From Astrocystis sublimbata (lineage: Eukaryota > Ascomycota > Sordariomycetes > Xylariales > Xylariaceae), in NCBI GenBank assembly GCA_022453515.1, contig JAJNNY010000031.1, positions 186,001-250,000 on the forward strand: 64,000 bases of DNA, read 5' to 3'. Below are positions 26,713-37,742 of the stretch, piece after piece (the stretch's first letter is position 1; each line of letters starts with the position of its first letter). The position numbers were made by a program, and so were the translations under genes. Below the pieces are notes generated by a model. That model was not told the DNA's origin, ran no database searches, and saw nothing but the letters and a program-made list of their open reading frames with translations.

Positions 26713-26714
26713 TC

Positions 26715-28024
26715 ATGGCTTACAACGGCATCACTAGGTATGCAACCTGAGCTTCACACTCATTATGCTGATCTGACCCGAATATCTATAGCTCCACAAC
26801 CACAACAGCGTCCATGCCCCAACCTCCTCGTGCCGCTTGGTGGCAAGACTGGTACACTCTTCGTCGTGGTAGATACTATGGCACATTTAAACCGGGCAAG
26901 TATCTGCTGCCCTGTGATGATGTAAGCAGCATCATTCTTGCACTTGATTAGTTTTCTTGGTCGTCCGTTGACGTGTTGGTTGCAGCAAGAGTGCGACAGA
27001 CTGGATATCATGCACAAGCTTTTCTCCGTCATCAGGCAATTTGAAGAGTTCAAAGGCCTCTACACATGTCCCCTACCAGAGCGACCAAAAGTATTAGACC
27101 TGGGTTGTGGTACCGGCATCTGGGCAATTGAAATGGCTGAGTTAGTCAAAGTTTGTCCCGTATTCACCAGTCCCATACTAACAACAGCTAGTTGGCATCG
27201 TGGACGGGGACAATTCGAGGGTTGGGACCTTAACCTGACGCAACCTGAAGAGTAAGTCGGAAATCTACTCTTGACGTATACTGCTCGCTAAAAAAACCAT
27301 GCAGAATCCCACCGAATGCCTCGTTCAAACGGCGTGATATAGAGGATCCTTGGACAACGGTTGATCCAGATTCTTTGGATATGATCAATGTCCGCATGCT
27401 TAATGGCAGCATAGAAAACTGGCCCCGTCTCTATCACCAAATCTTCCGGTACGTTATTGATTTCAGTCACCACAAAGCTCACGTCCCTCTAACATTGTCT
27501 GTTAGGCATCTCCAACCTGGCGGTGTATTCGAGCAGGTGGAAATTGATTGGCGTCCGCAGTCCGACACCAACCCTAGACCATTAGCCGAATCAAAGCTTA
27601 TGGAATGGTCCCAACTGGTCCACCAGGGCTTCGCGCGTGCCGGCAGAAAATTGGAAATGGACCCTAATACGCAAAGTATTCTGGAAGACATCGGCTTTAC
27701 TGTCGAGCATAGGAAAATTCCCATACCTATGAACCCCTGGCCAGTGGAGGAGCCTAGGAAAGAGATCGCCAGGTGGTTCAATCTCGGCTTAAATCTGGGC
27801 ATTGAGGGGCTGACACTTGAAGCCGTCTGCCATTACCTGGGTTATCCAGAGCAAGAGATGCGTGACCTGATGGAGAAAGTGAAAGAGGACTCGTGTAAAC
27901 GCGAATGGCGGACATTTTGTACAGTGTGAGTATATCCACCTCGTCTCGTGCAACCCCTACTGACAATATTCACAGGCATCTCATTGTGGCTCGGCGGCCT
28001 CCACTACCAGGCCGACAAGCCTGA
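26715..28024 (+). CDS. laeA: LaeA-like S-adenosylmethionine methyltransferase
   Basis: Seven-exon model join(26715..26737, 26792..26921, 26986..27140, 27192..27251, 27305..27448, 27506..27925, 27976..28024), 326 aa; every junction keeps frame. LaeA-type landmarks in order are: RRGRYYGTFKPGKYLLPCDD, then ECDRLDIMHKLFSV, the SAM-binding motif KVLDLGCGTGIWAIEMAD, GWDLNLTQPEEIPPN, DIEDPWTT, HLQPGGVFEQVEIDW, and the C-terminal HLIVARRP. LaeA works in the nucleus with velvet proteins VeA and VelB as a global regulator of secondary metabolism and development. The fourth exon depends on a 51-bp intron (27141-27191) whose branch-like CTAAC lies close to the acceptor, so that junction is the least certain. 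Filamentous fungi also have LaeA paralogues, so orthology needs a tree. The gene sits alone in a long gene-poor region behind a leader with several uORFs. Confidence 0.78.
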
Positions 28025-31000
28025 ATACCCCGCGGGCACTCTGTACCTGCCCGCCGGTATAGTACACTCACCCAACAGCTGATGTGCCTCAGAAATCGCA
28101 TAGTTCACAGCGACTACTTGCTCGGGTTCGCCGTCAACGTCACAACATTATCGCTTCATCTAAGCATGACGGACGGCTTTGTTCCAAACTCTGCTCTTTA
28201 CCGACAGGCAGTCAAAAACAAGACGACACTGAAGGAGTCTGGCTACCATCAATGAGCTAAACCCCCAAGGCAAACTTTGCTCAAGTTTGGGTTGGCGCCA
28301 TCGTACCGAGATTACCTCGAAGCAGCATGCGCCACTAATACGCGACTTGCTTTGATTGGCTATGCTAACATGCACTTTCGAGACGGCTGCAGACTTCTCC
28401 ATGCACACTCTGACCTCGTCAACGCTGCAATCATACAGAGCACCCCCGTCGGCTTCATATGCTGACATTGGGTTAAAAACACATCCGATATCACATGGCT
28501 GCATGAGGTGGGGTCAGTGTTCGTCGGAGGGAGCCATGTTGTTCTTGGTGGTGTCCTGCCCCTGTATACCGCTTGACGAAGTATCTGCGAGTCATTATGG
28601 AATGGTCGGCAGAACCTGTAATGGGAAGCTGTTGGGCTTGCGTTGCTTACACCTAGGCTACCACCTTCCTCGTGGTCTTTGGCAGAACCGTTATTTCTGG
28701 CATTGCATAATATAAGTGATACAGCTGAGTCTCGACGCCAACAAGTCTCAATCCAGGAGGAGTTGATCCTCGCCGGAGATTTCAGTTCCACCCAACTAAT
28801 GGTACAAGCAAACGATCTCGTCCTCGTCTACGAGTATGCTGCTATGCATACTACGAAGGCATATTTACTACGACGCCCGCACTAGAAGCGTCAATGCCAT
28901 TTGGTCGCTAAATAACATATAGTTGATCATCACCATCAACATACTTCGGGGTCCAGGGTCAAGGAGTCCCAATATCTTGGCAAATAGGTGCCCTATAATC
29001 CCACAATCATATTTACTCTTGGAGCGCCAATGTTCACAATGACGTTGTCAACTCTGAACATCTTCGCCTTCCGCTCTCCTGTATATGCTGGGTCATGTTT
29101 ATGTGATATGGGCCAATGACAGTAGTGTGGCACTGTGGGTCACCCTTCGGGCTGTTCCTGACCTGCATATCGTTGACGAATTTGAGCACTACCAATCAAT
29201 ATCAGCTATTGAGTGTGAATCCACATCTTAGTACCACGTTGTACTTGATGAAACTGCGGACCAGATTTGGAAGTACACAGTATCTCATTGCAAAGATTTA
29301 CTATGCAGTAGCTTCCGCATCAACCACGAATCTTATGTTTCAAATTGTGATTCAAGATGTGAAGTCCCAGACGTGCCCGCACTTGTTGAGTTCGCGTGAA
29401 TAAGGATTTAAAGCTTGGTTCCGTCACGAGCACGGAACATATGAGAAACATAGCATTTGCGGTGTGACAACATGTTCTCTAATGCAACCATAACGGCCGA
29501 TCAAATTGGCCCCTCCTGAAATGGTCGATACTCCCTCTTCATACTTGGCATGGAGGCTTGAGCTCTCCTTTCCTTTCCTGCTGATACTTTATTGCATACG
29601 AAAGAGCAGTTCCCCGCTTTGCTCTTCCATCAAGCTTGTTATCGGCCAATCCTGATACTCCAAACATATTATGGTAGCCTGCAAATCACATTATTGAAAG
29701 CGCATATGTTTCTCTGCATATCACCGGCGCTACGTTGGGGGTTAGCAGTAGGTTTCCGTCGGTACCATGCGGAGAAAGCCAGGTAGCTGTAAGGTGTTGC
29801 CCACTAGCCACCCTTCCCCTGATTTCATGAGTAGCAATTGGGAGGAATAAGTCGAAGTATGTCTGTCTTTCTTCAAGATAATTGCTCCTTGTGGTTTCGA
29901 GTCTCATAGCACCATACCCTCTCCCTGGTTTCCAGCTCATTTTTGTCCAAGTCAGACTGGTAAAGGTACAGCAACTGGGGGCTATCATCGCCACGGCAGC
30001 GTCCAGCCAGCAAATGTAACACCATACCCGTGTATGCCTTTAACCATATAGATGGCCATTCCAACCAGTGTCATGCCTGCCTCCACTTTTCTAGCTTGAG
30101 TAGTTCGGATGCAGTGATGAGTTGTCAGTCATCCCCCTGATGCAGTTGGTCTACTCCCACGCATTATAATACGCTACCGCCCTTCCACTCACCCCAATCT
30201 TTCCCTTCTTACTTTATGCAGTTGGTTCAACGTTGCAACTATCCCTTTCCACATCGGCCGGGGATTACTATCCGACACGTCTTACGGGATATAGAGCCAA
30301 GTCCTCCGCATTACCTCAAGAGGACTGAAAAGGACCGCTTCATCTAAGGCATCATGTCAGCTTATTGAAGGAATCGACACAGCATAATGACCACTCAGAA
30401 ATAACGCGAGAACGGCGACGACAGAGCACACGAAAAGAGGGCAAAAGCGACATGTGAACGGGAGGCTAGATGGAGGTTGGAACGTGAACAAGTGCATTTG
30501 AGTTGCTGGCTGGTGCTCTTCGGCCGAGGTTGGTTAGGTAGCTTGCCTCCCTTCGACACCAGCCATTGCTTAGATTGCATCGGCTACCACCAGATCTCGA
30601 AAAGGACGAAGGCTCGGCCCGCTTTCCACGCTCCCATGCCATGCCCTTCCGCACCCGCCCCCCTCGCGTGGCGCAGATGACTGGCGCTTGAACCACGAAC
30701 ACGAAAGCGAACTTCGCTCGTTAGAACAATCTTGGATGTTGACTCCAAATCTCGGAATTGCTACTCTCGAACGGAGCTGTACCTGATACCTTGGTCATTG
30801 ATACAATAAGACGCGGTACGAAACTATTTGGGACGGGCGTCCAAGTACCTAGGTATCTAGTAGAGGGGGGCCGAACCCTTGCTACTACTACTACCGCTCG
30901 TTATTCTCCAAAATGTACAGCTCTTGTCCATCCCATGTACCTATAACAGTCCGGCTTGCCGAAAAGAAGACGATGTAGGGATAGTAAGTAGTAGGTTTGT

Positions 31001-34000
31001 TGTTCAGACGAGCTAATTAACCCCTCATATATTTGTTGTTTCGCGCGATGCACCACTTGGAGACTCTCAAGCCAGCCAGCCAGCATTGGTAGAGAGAGAC
31101 GGAGTGACGATGATGAGCCGACGTACGGAATGAGGATAGATCTGCGATTTGGAGAAGATTTATGATGATGGCTCGTACAGATTAAGAAAAAGAAGCAGAG
31201 AGACTAAGGAGAATGCGGGCTTGTATACGCTGCTGAACTCGTGGGACCACTTGTTCCTCATGAAGAAAACGTATCATCACAACAGTAGCTGTCGATAACT
31301 ACCGGCAATTAGCTGTTCATAAAACTGCATCATTAGGCGACGATGAACTACTCGCTAGGTAGCTAGAGCTGAGTAGGTAGTTTCGGGACATTTTATGCTG
31401 CCTTGCTATGCGAGCGCATGCCGTGAGATTCCCAACAAGCATAGCGCAGAGGGAAAGAGGGAAGAGGGGAATGGCATAGAGAGAGAAAGCGGAAAAGCAA
31501 CAATAGGAAACGTCTTTTTCCCCATATACACACATGCAACACATATGCTTGTTGGTTCGTCGTACCTCAGTTTGGCCAAAAGTCCGACATGAAAAAATTA
31601 CATGGGTGTAGTTTGAGTCTTGAGGCGTACTAGGCCGGGTTAAAGATGACCTGGTCTCCCATTTCTTGGCCTGCTTTTTCTCTCTCACTCTCTCTCGCAC
31701 CCTCTTAACCTCTTACACTCACCTAACCTTTTACCTCTCATCCGATTACATATCTGTTAGTTCTGACGCTAGGGCTAGGTTTCGGGTCAGTTTCTGGGCC
31801 GCCCTGGAGTCGGTCAGTCGGTCGGTCACCTTTCTGGCGACCTATTGGCGGCCTTATTGTTATGTTAGTTGGTTTGAGGACTTTGGAGAAGCTATTACAA
31901 CAAGGCGCACAACTCAGGATGCTACAATATGATACAACACGACAAGATGCGGTACGACGGGGCCAATGTGGCCAGTGGGTGGCCTGATGTCATCATCGCG
32001 ACGTTGTTATATTCAGACTGGCCGACTGACTGACTGACTACTCTTTTAATTACATTTACTAACTGAGTGTGTAGCGGTGATGGTCAACTCTTGGGCCGCA
32101 ATGCAATGCACACCAGTGTAGCGAGCGAGCGTGTAAGTGAGTGTGTGTGTATGCCCAGTGTATGTGACTCCGGCGGATGTCCGCCATGTACATGGTAATA
32201 TGCTCATGTATACGTGTATGTACTCAGGCATAGGAAACATTGGTTACCAACGGAGATATATATTCCACATGTACATGTACATGTTTGTCTGTCTGACAGG
32301 CAGGCAGGGTGGAAATGAGGCAAACCACGCGGCACAATGTAGCATTGCATGTCACGTTTCCCTTGCTCCTGAGCTGGATGTACGGATACGTAGGTAGTGA
32401 ACTGAGGTCATACATGACATGACATCTTGATTGTGGGATAGACAGACCGCTTCTTTGTTCGATCGATGGTTATAGATCGTCTGGGTGTGTTAGTAGTTGG
32501 TCTTTGTAGTCCGGGTTAAATAGGTAGTCTGGGTCATATATGCAATGCAGGTGCTCACGTTACCGGGTAGAGGGTTGGAGTGGGTGGGTGCCCAATGTTG
32601 ACGAAGGTAGGTATGGAACGACGGCCGGCGCGGGGGATGACGAGGAGGGGGGAAGGGAGGATGGGGATGGGGATGGGATGAGGCTGAGATTGTAGGTTGT
32701 TAGTTGGGTAGATTACCTAGGTAGGTAGGTGGTTGGTAAGCGAACGGTTAGCTAGAACCAAAGTGAGGCGAACTCTCAAGGCTGTGACACCTTACCTCAT
32801 CTATTTCACTCACCTAGGTGTATGTACCTGAAGGTAGGGTAGGTAGGGTGTGTAGGGAGGGGTGTATGACTGTGGTGAAGTGTGAAGATTGGTGTTCCGA
32901 TCCCATCTCACGCGGCTGTTGCGGTTACACATACATGCAGGCCTGCGCAAATACGAACCCGGCTATACCTGACCTCAAGGTCCATGTCGAGACTTTGGAT
33001 AAGTCCCGTAGCCTTCCGTACATCTATGTCTCGGTACTTGAGATGTGTATTTTACATTATCCTTTCTAACTTGTAGACAACACATACACATACACACTGT
33101 GGAAGACGTGCCATTGCGGTTGTAGTCATTGTCACGTTCATGCTCATACTTGGATCATGCTTGTTGGTCTCCAAGATATATGTATGTAGGCTGAAGCGAA
33201 CTAGGCCACAACACGATGTTCACAGCATTCATCTCATGCAAGTTGGGCGAGACGCGGATGTTGCGTAACGTGAGTCAGGTCATGTCATCTACCTACAGGT
33301 TCAATAGTCTCGCTCTCCCTGTATCGTTGTTGAAGAAAAAAACCAACAGGAACCGCAACAGAGCCTATAGGCTGCAAGCCCGTGTGATCCGACTCGTAGG
33401 ATTCAGCAAGGGTATGTCCCCAGCCTTGTTTTATTCTCTAGTTCTTGGTCGTCTGTTGTTGGTGATAGTACGTACGTACTACAAGGGAACGTCGCACAGA
33501 AGATACCGACGATAGGGAACTGATGTTTGGCGCTGTTGGGCGGGCGTTGGCTACTTGGTGTGTAAGTATATGTTCTTGTGTTACGTAACTCTATTTCACG
33601 ACAACCTGGCCGGTGTTTGATTAAGGTACCGCAGAGACCGGTCGGCGACGTGAGACAGACCTGTTGGTTCAAATGGAAGCGGTCGTAATTGCCGCGTATT
33701 TTTGGCCCCCAGGCCAGGGGGTTATCTACAACCAGAGGCATCCGAGAGGGTGGGCAATTTGATGTATCGTGCAAGGGTGCTTCATCCGACCCTAGTATGA
33801 TCAATAATGCGGAATATATGGATAGTATGAGGCAAACCAACGGGCACATAGACAAAAAGAGGGGAGGGTAAGCATAGTCCTACATGGACAGCTTTCTGAA
33901 GGTATCTAGGCAGGTCAGGTTCGGGGAGCCTGACCCATCATGACCATGGCACGGTTGCTGCAGTTATAAGGCGCGATGAACCTAGTTCAAGTATTACTTT

Positions 34001-34465
34001 ATTCACCCACGTAATAACCACCCTATGCAGCTCAATGATGTGTGTAAGTGTACAGGTTTCACAAAGGAAAGGGGGATAAAATAAACCGGTCTATGAGCGC
34101 TCGAAAGGTGATAACTGTACAAGGCGGAAAGACGGCCTGTGTCCTGAAAGTCCCGGGAACCCCTCGTAGAGTCGATTTTGCCCACCACCCATCATTCGAT
34201 GAAAAGAAGACCTTGACCACGTACACACACACACACACACCGCCCGTGTGCAGTGGGGGCCGAGCCGGGATGACGATCGGCTCAGATCTTGGTCTCGTCA
34301 TATGTGACACCTAGCAGCCCTTGCGGTGCTGCGATGGCGACAACCTGCTTCCCGACGGCGGGCAATGACTCCTTCGCTATCTATGTGGTCCCCTATCCAC
34401 GTACAATGCCAAGCGGTATCCGGGTCTCGTAACTTTTCTTCGCGGACGTTATAGAATTAACTTCT
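28025..34465. other. Gene-poor interval between the LaeA-like gene and the ATP synthase gene
   Basis: About 6.4 kb without a recognisable gene. The ORFs present are short and motif-free. Simple sequence is common: GGTC-type runs near 31812, GACT repeats near 32024, TGTACA repeats near 32265, a G-rich purine stretch at 32640-32690, and (AC)9 at 34223-34240. Exact TACCTAGGTA palindromes lie at 30846-30855 and 32714-32723. No terminal inverted repeats or transposase/reverse transcriptase motifs were seen. Confidence 0.5.
34223..34240. repeat. (AC)9 microsatellite
   Basis: Eighteen bases of uninterrupted AC dinucleotides in noncoding DNA upstream of (and antisense-distal to) the ATP synthase gene end. 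Confidence 0.95.
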
Positions 34466-35647
34466 TTAGTGGTGGGCGGCACCGTTCTCGCCGTGGTAAC
34501 CGACGATCTTGAAGCGGCCGATCATCTCGCCTACAGTGAAGAAACCAAGGCACTCGGCGGCAATGACGCCACCGGTGATTAGTTGCGCACGGCTTATGTT
34601 CTGTACTCGGGAAATGATAGAGCCGGGTTGCTGTGCGGTCTTGGAGGCGATCTGAGAGGCGCTCTGGGTAGCGCTCTGAAGGAGGGAGGTGGGGTTCTTC
34701 CATACATTCTGGAAGTAGGTCTGGAATGTCTCGACCGACCTGTGGGATAATTGTCAGCACGTGCCTTCTAGCCCCCGAGGTGTATTCGCTTTGGTTCTGT
34801 TAAATTGGACTTACGGGGGAGACATCTTTTGGCCACGGAAGACGATCTTACCGACTTCGGCGGCAACCTTGGAGTAGTAGATAACGGTAGGTACTTGCTC
34901 TGGATTTCATATCAGCCAACCGCTCTTCGGCCAGTAGCCAGTAACGTTCGCGAGAAACGTGACGCAGCCAAAATATCCTGGAGCAATAGATTTCAACGTA
35001 CTCTCGACAAAACCAACTACTTTCGCAGTCCGGCCACCAACTTTGCTCAGCGATTCCGCAGCCCCCTTAGCAGCGCCTGCGATAGCCGGACCAGCGGAAG
35101 ATGTGACCTTGGACAGACCCTCCTGGGCCTTGGACGCATATTCGGCGGCGGAGGCGGAGGCCTTCGAGATGCCCTCTTTCGCGGTTTCCGAGGCCTTCTC
35201 GGCGGCGGTCTTGGTGGCCTCAGCAGCCTTAGAAGCGCCCTCCTTGGTGGCCTCGGTGGCCTTGGCAGCGCCTTGTTTCGTGGCCTCAGCGGCCTTGGGA
35301 GCGGCCTCCTTGGTAGCTTCAGCAGCCTTGGAGGCACCCTCTTTGGTAGCTTCGGCGGCCTTGGAGGCGGTCTCTTTGGTGGCCTCGGCGGCCTTAGCAG
35401 TGCCTTGCTTCGTGGCCTCGGCGGCGTTGGCAGTGCTCTGCTTCGTAGCTTGGGCAGCGTTGGAGGTGGTCTGCTTTGTGGCTTCGGCGGCCTTTGATGT
35501 GCCCTGCTTGGTGGCCTCGGCAGCCTTGAAGGCGCCCTCCTTGCCCGACTCGGCGGCTTTCGCGGCGGTGGACTCGAATCGGCGGGCGGCGATGCGACCC
35601 CAAGCTCCGGTCTGCCGAAGCATGGGACGCGCAAGAGCAAAGGACAT
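34466..35647 (-). CDS. atp20: Mitochondrial F1Fo-ATP synthase subunit g with an 11-residue repeat insertion
   Basis: Three exons, complement(join(34466..34739, 34815..34893, 35002..35647)), 332 aa, frame exact. The N-terminus (MSFALARPMLRQTGAWGRIA, then ARRFEST) is a typical cleavable mitochondrial presequence. The C-terminal half matches subunit g: IPTVIYYSKVAAEVGKIVFR, MSPPSVETFQTYFQNVW, and a final membrane helix with the GxxxG-like FFTVGEMIGRFKIVGYHG. Subunit g sits in the Fo membrane sector and helps ATP synthase dimerise and shape cristae. Yeast Atp20 is about 115 aa. Here residues 30-183 are fourteen consecutive 11-mers of the type KAAEATKxGxS, inserted between presequence and conserved domain. 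The first intron uses a strong GTACGT donor at 35001; a weaker alternative donor was set aside. Confidence 0.88.
35099..35560 (-). repeat. Fourteen tandem 33-bp units encoding KAAEATKxGxS-type 11-mers
   Basis: Within exon 1 of the ATP synthase subunit g gene, 462 bases divide exactly into 14 units of 33 bases. The protein units, from KAAESGKEGAF (residues 30-40) to KAQEGLSKVTS (173-183), keep the pattern K/N-A-A-E-A-T-K at fixed positions. An 11-residue period with Ala, Lys, Glu and Thr is the hallmark of group-3 LEA-like amphipathic helices. The repeats also keep the complementary strand and other frames open, creating long spurious ORFs. Confidence 0.9.
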
Positions 35648-36573
35648 TTTGGCGAGGATATCCGATCAACCGTGGGAGGGATTGGCGGGGGAGGCAGCAG
35701 GCACAGGCGGATGGGTTCGGGAGCGGAGGGGGGCGGTGGTGGTGTTCGTCGATGGAGGCGGCGTTGTCGTCGGACAGCTGGCTCTTGGCTCTTCGCGATA
35801 AAAAAACACTCAGACGATCGATTCGAGGACGGACCGGGGGGTTAGCTCAGCGTGCGCCCAGGTGGTGCACCTGCTGGTCGGCTATCCTGCCCCGGAAAAA
35901 CGCCCATTAGGTACCTGCGTTGCCAGCTGCCCGCTGTCTTCCGACTGTCCACCTTAGGTACCTAGGTACTGCCTCAGCTGGCTTAGCGGGAAAACCCGAT
36001 TCGACCGGGCGTTGCAGGTATCTAGGTGCCTTTCTAGGTAAGGTATTTTAGCTACGCACCAAGAAGCCTCCATAATTGGCAGTTGTGGGCAATTGGCCAA
36101 TCAGATACGCTGTATGTTCTCTAGCTGCTGGATTGCCCGGTACCCAAGTACCTAGGTACATTAGGTTAGGCACTTGGTTGGCCCGTGGAATCCAACCTGA
36201 GTTCCTCACAATGATTCTTCCGATAACTTTCATTCCTCTTATCAATGAGCTGCATGCAGTCTGCGTGTGTTTTCTGTCTCAGATCAGAACCCCTCACTTA
36301 TTCGAAATAACAGGCATAACAGATTGTCTGGTTTTGATTCCTTCTTGACCCTTTCTTATATTCTATCTATACATGATTGAACAGTGATGAATCTATGCAA
36401 TCAGCCCACTCATCGAAGCTGATCATCCAAAAAACGCTTTCGTACCACCACTCTCGCTACACTACTTAGAAGTCGTCACCCATCTACGTGCACGGTTGTG
36501 TTTGAACCAATCCAGGCGTAGATTGGGTGACCTTGCGTCCCGCGCGACCAAAAGTCTCATGTCTGAAGACACT
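35648..36573. other. Promoter of the ATP synthase g gene and 3' flank of the arabinitol dehydrogenase gene
   Basis: About 0.9 kb. It contains two exact TACCTAGGTA palindromes (35959-35968 and 36149-36158) with further GGTACCT and CTAGGTA words between them, the densest occurrence in the window. No ORF of note. Confidence 0.5.
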
Positions 36574-37742
36574 CTAGTCATCGCTCTGGATCATGACCTT
36601 GATAGCTCCGGTCTTGGGGTCAGCTGCCGTCGCGAAAGCCTCGAGCGCCTCTTCGAGTTTGAAACGGTGAGTGACGAGTTTGGAGAGATCGATGACTTTG
36701 TTTTCGAGTAGCCTGATGGCTCGGGGCCATGTGTTGGAGTATCGGTATTGAAACACCAAGTCGATCTCGCGAGTGCTGCATCGCATGAACGGGAAGTTCA
36801 TCTCGTTCTTTCCAACACCAATCACAAACACCTTGCCACCAAATTTCGCAGCCCAGATGGCCGAGGCTATGCTGCTCTCGACACCAGTGCACTCCATCAC
36901 GACGGCGGGTTCGATGCCGCCGAAGGACGCGACGATCGCCTTCGCTGCGTCCTCCGCGCTCATTCGCTCGACCTTGTGGGTTATGACCGACGGGCATAAC
37001 TCTTTGGCGAACTTGAGCCGGCCCTCGTCGATGTCGGTGATCACGAGTGGGCAGGCGCCTGCGGCTTTGCAACAGAGTAACGTGATCAGTCCAATAGGAC
37101 CGGCACCGCAGACCAACACAGGATCACCCAGCTTGATTCCCGATCTCTGCATACCCGCCAAGGCGACACTCAGTGGCTCTAACATGGCACCGTCTTCGTA
37201 TGACATGTTACCTATTTTGTGACACCACACAGAAGGATGATTCACATATCTCCGCAGCAGACCCGGAACCGGCGGGGTAGACAGGAATTCGACCTTTTCG
37301 CAACCATTGTAACGGCCCGTCAAGCAAGGCTCGCATTCGTTGCAGATGACATTTGGCTCGACAGCTACCCGATCACCGACCTTGAGATGGGTCACCGAAG
37401 GGTGCACGGCAATAATCTGTCCAGCTGACTCGTGGCCCAGGATGTGATCTCCCTCCACGATCATAGGGCCGATGCAGCCAGCATGCCAGAAGTGAACATC
37501 GGATCTGGTACGTATCAGCTCATATCAGCTCATGGCTGCAGGACGAAATAAGCCGGGCAGGCATACCCGCAGATGCCTGTGCTCTTGATGGCAATGGTGA
37601 CTTCGCCGTGCTTCAGATCGTCAGCTTTAAGCACTCTCTCCACCGTCGGCTCAGCTTCACTAATCCACAGGTCGTGCTTGGGATTGGTGAATATGCCTAT
37701 GTTTGCCTTGGTAGGCTGAACGATAGTCGCGGTTTGGCTCAT
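36574..37742 (-). CDS. lad1: L-arabinitol 4-dehydrogenase (zinc-dependent, NAD+)
   Basis: Two exons, complement(join(36574..37504, 37567..37742)), 368 aa. The 61-bp intron interrupts the Gly codon of ICGSDVHFW. Catalytic zinc ligands are visible as Cys58 (STGICGSD) and His83-Glu84 (LGHESAG). The structural zinc cysteines are Cys113, 116, 119 and 127 ([15 protein letters not shown]). The Rossmann motif GAGPIG is at 192-197 and Asp residues in ITDIDEGR fit NAD+ preference. Sequence and length follow fungal LAD ([20 protein letters not shown]) closely. It oxidises L-arabinitol to L-xylulose in the fungal L-arabinose catabolic pathway, in the cytosol, and is expected to be induced by pentoses and repressed by glucose. 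Xylitol dehydrogenase is the nearest alternative but fits less well. The start is the ATG of MSQTATIV; an upstream non-ATG extension of the open frame was not used. Confidence 0.92.

Noticed and set aside
34805..35801. Long overlapping ORFs on the plus strand, and a second minus frame, over the ATP synthase subunit g repeats
   Set aside because: The 33-bp repeat unit lacks stops in several frames, so these Val/Ala- or Gly-rich ORFs are shadows of the real repeat-coding frame.
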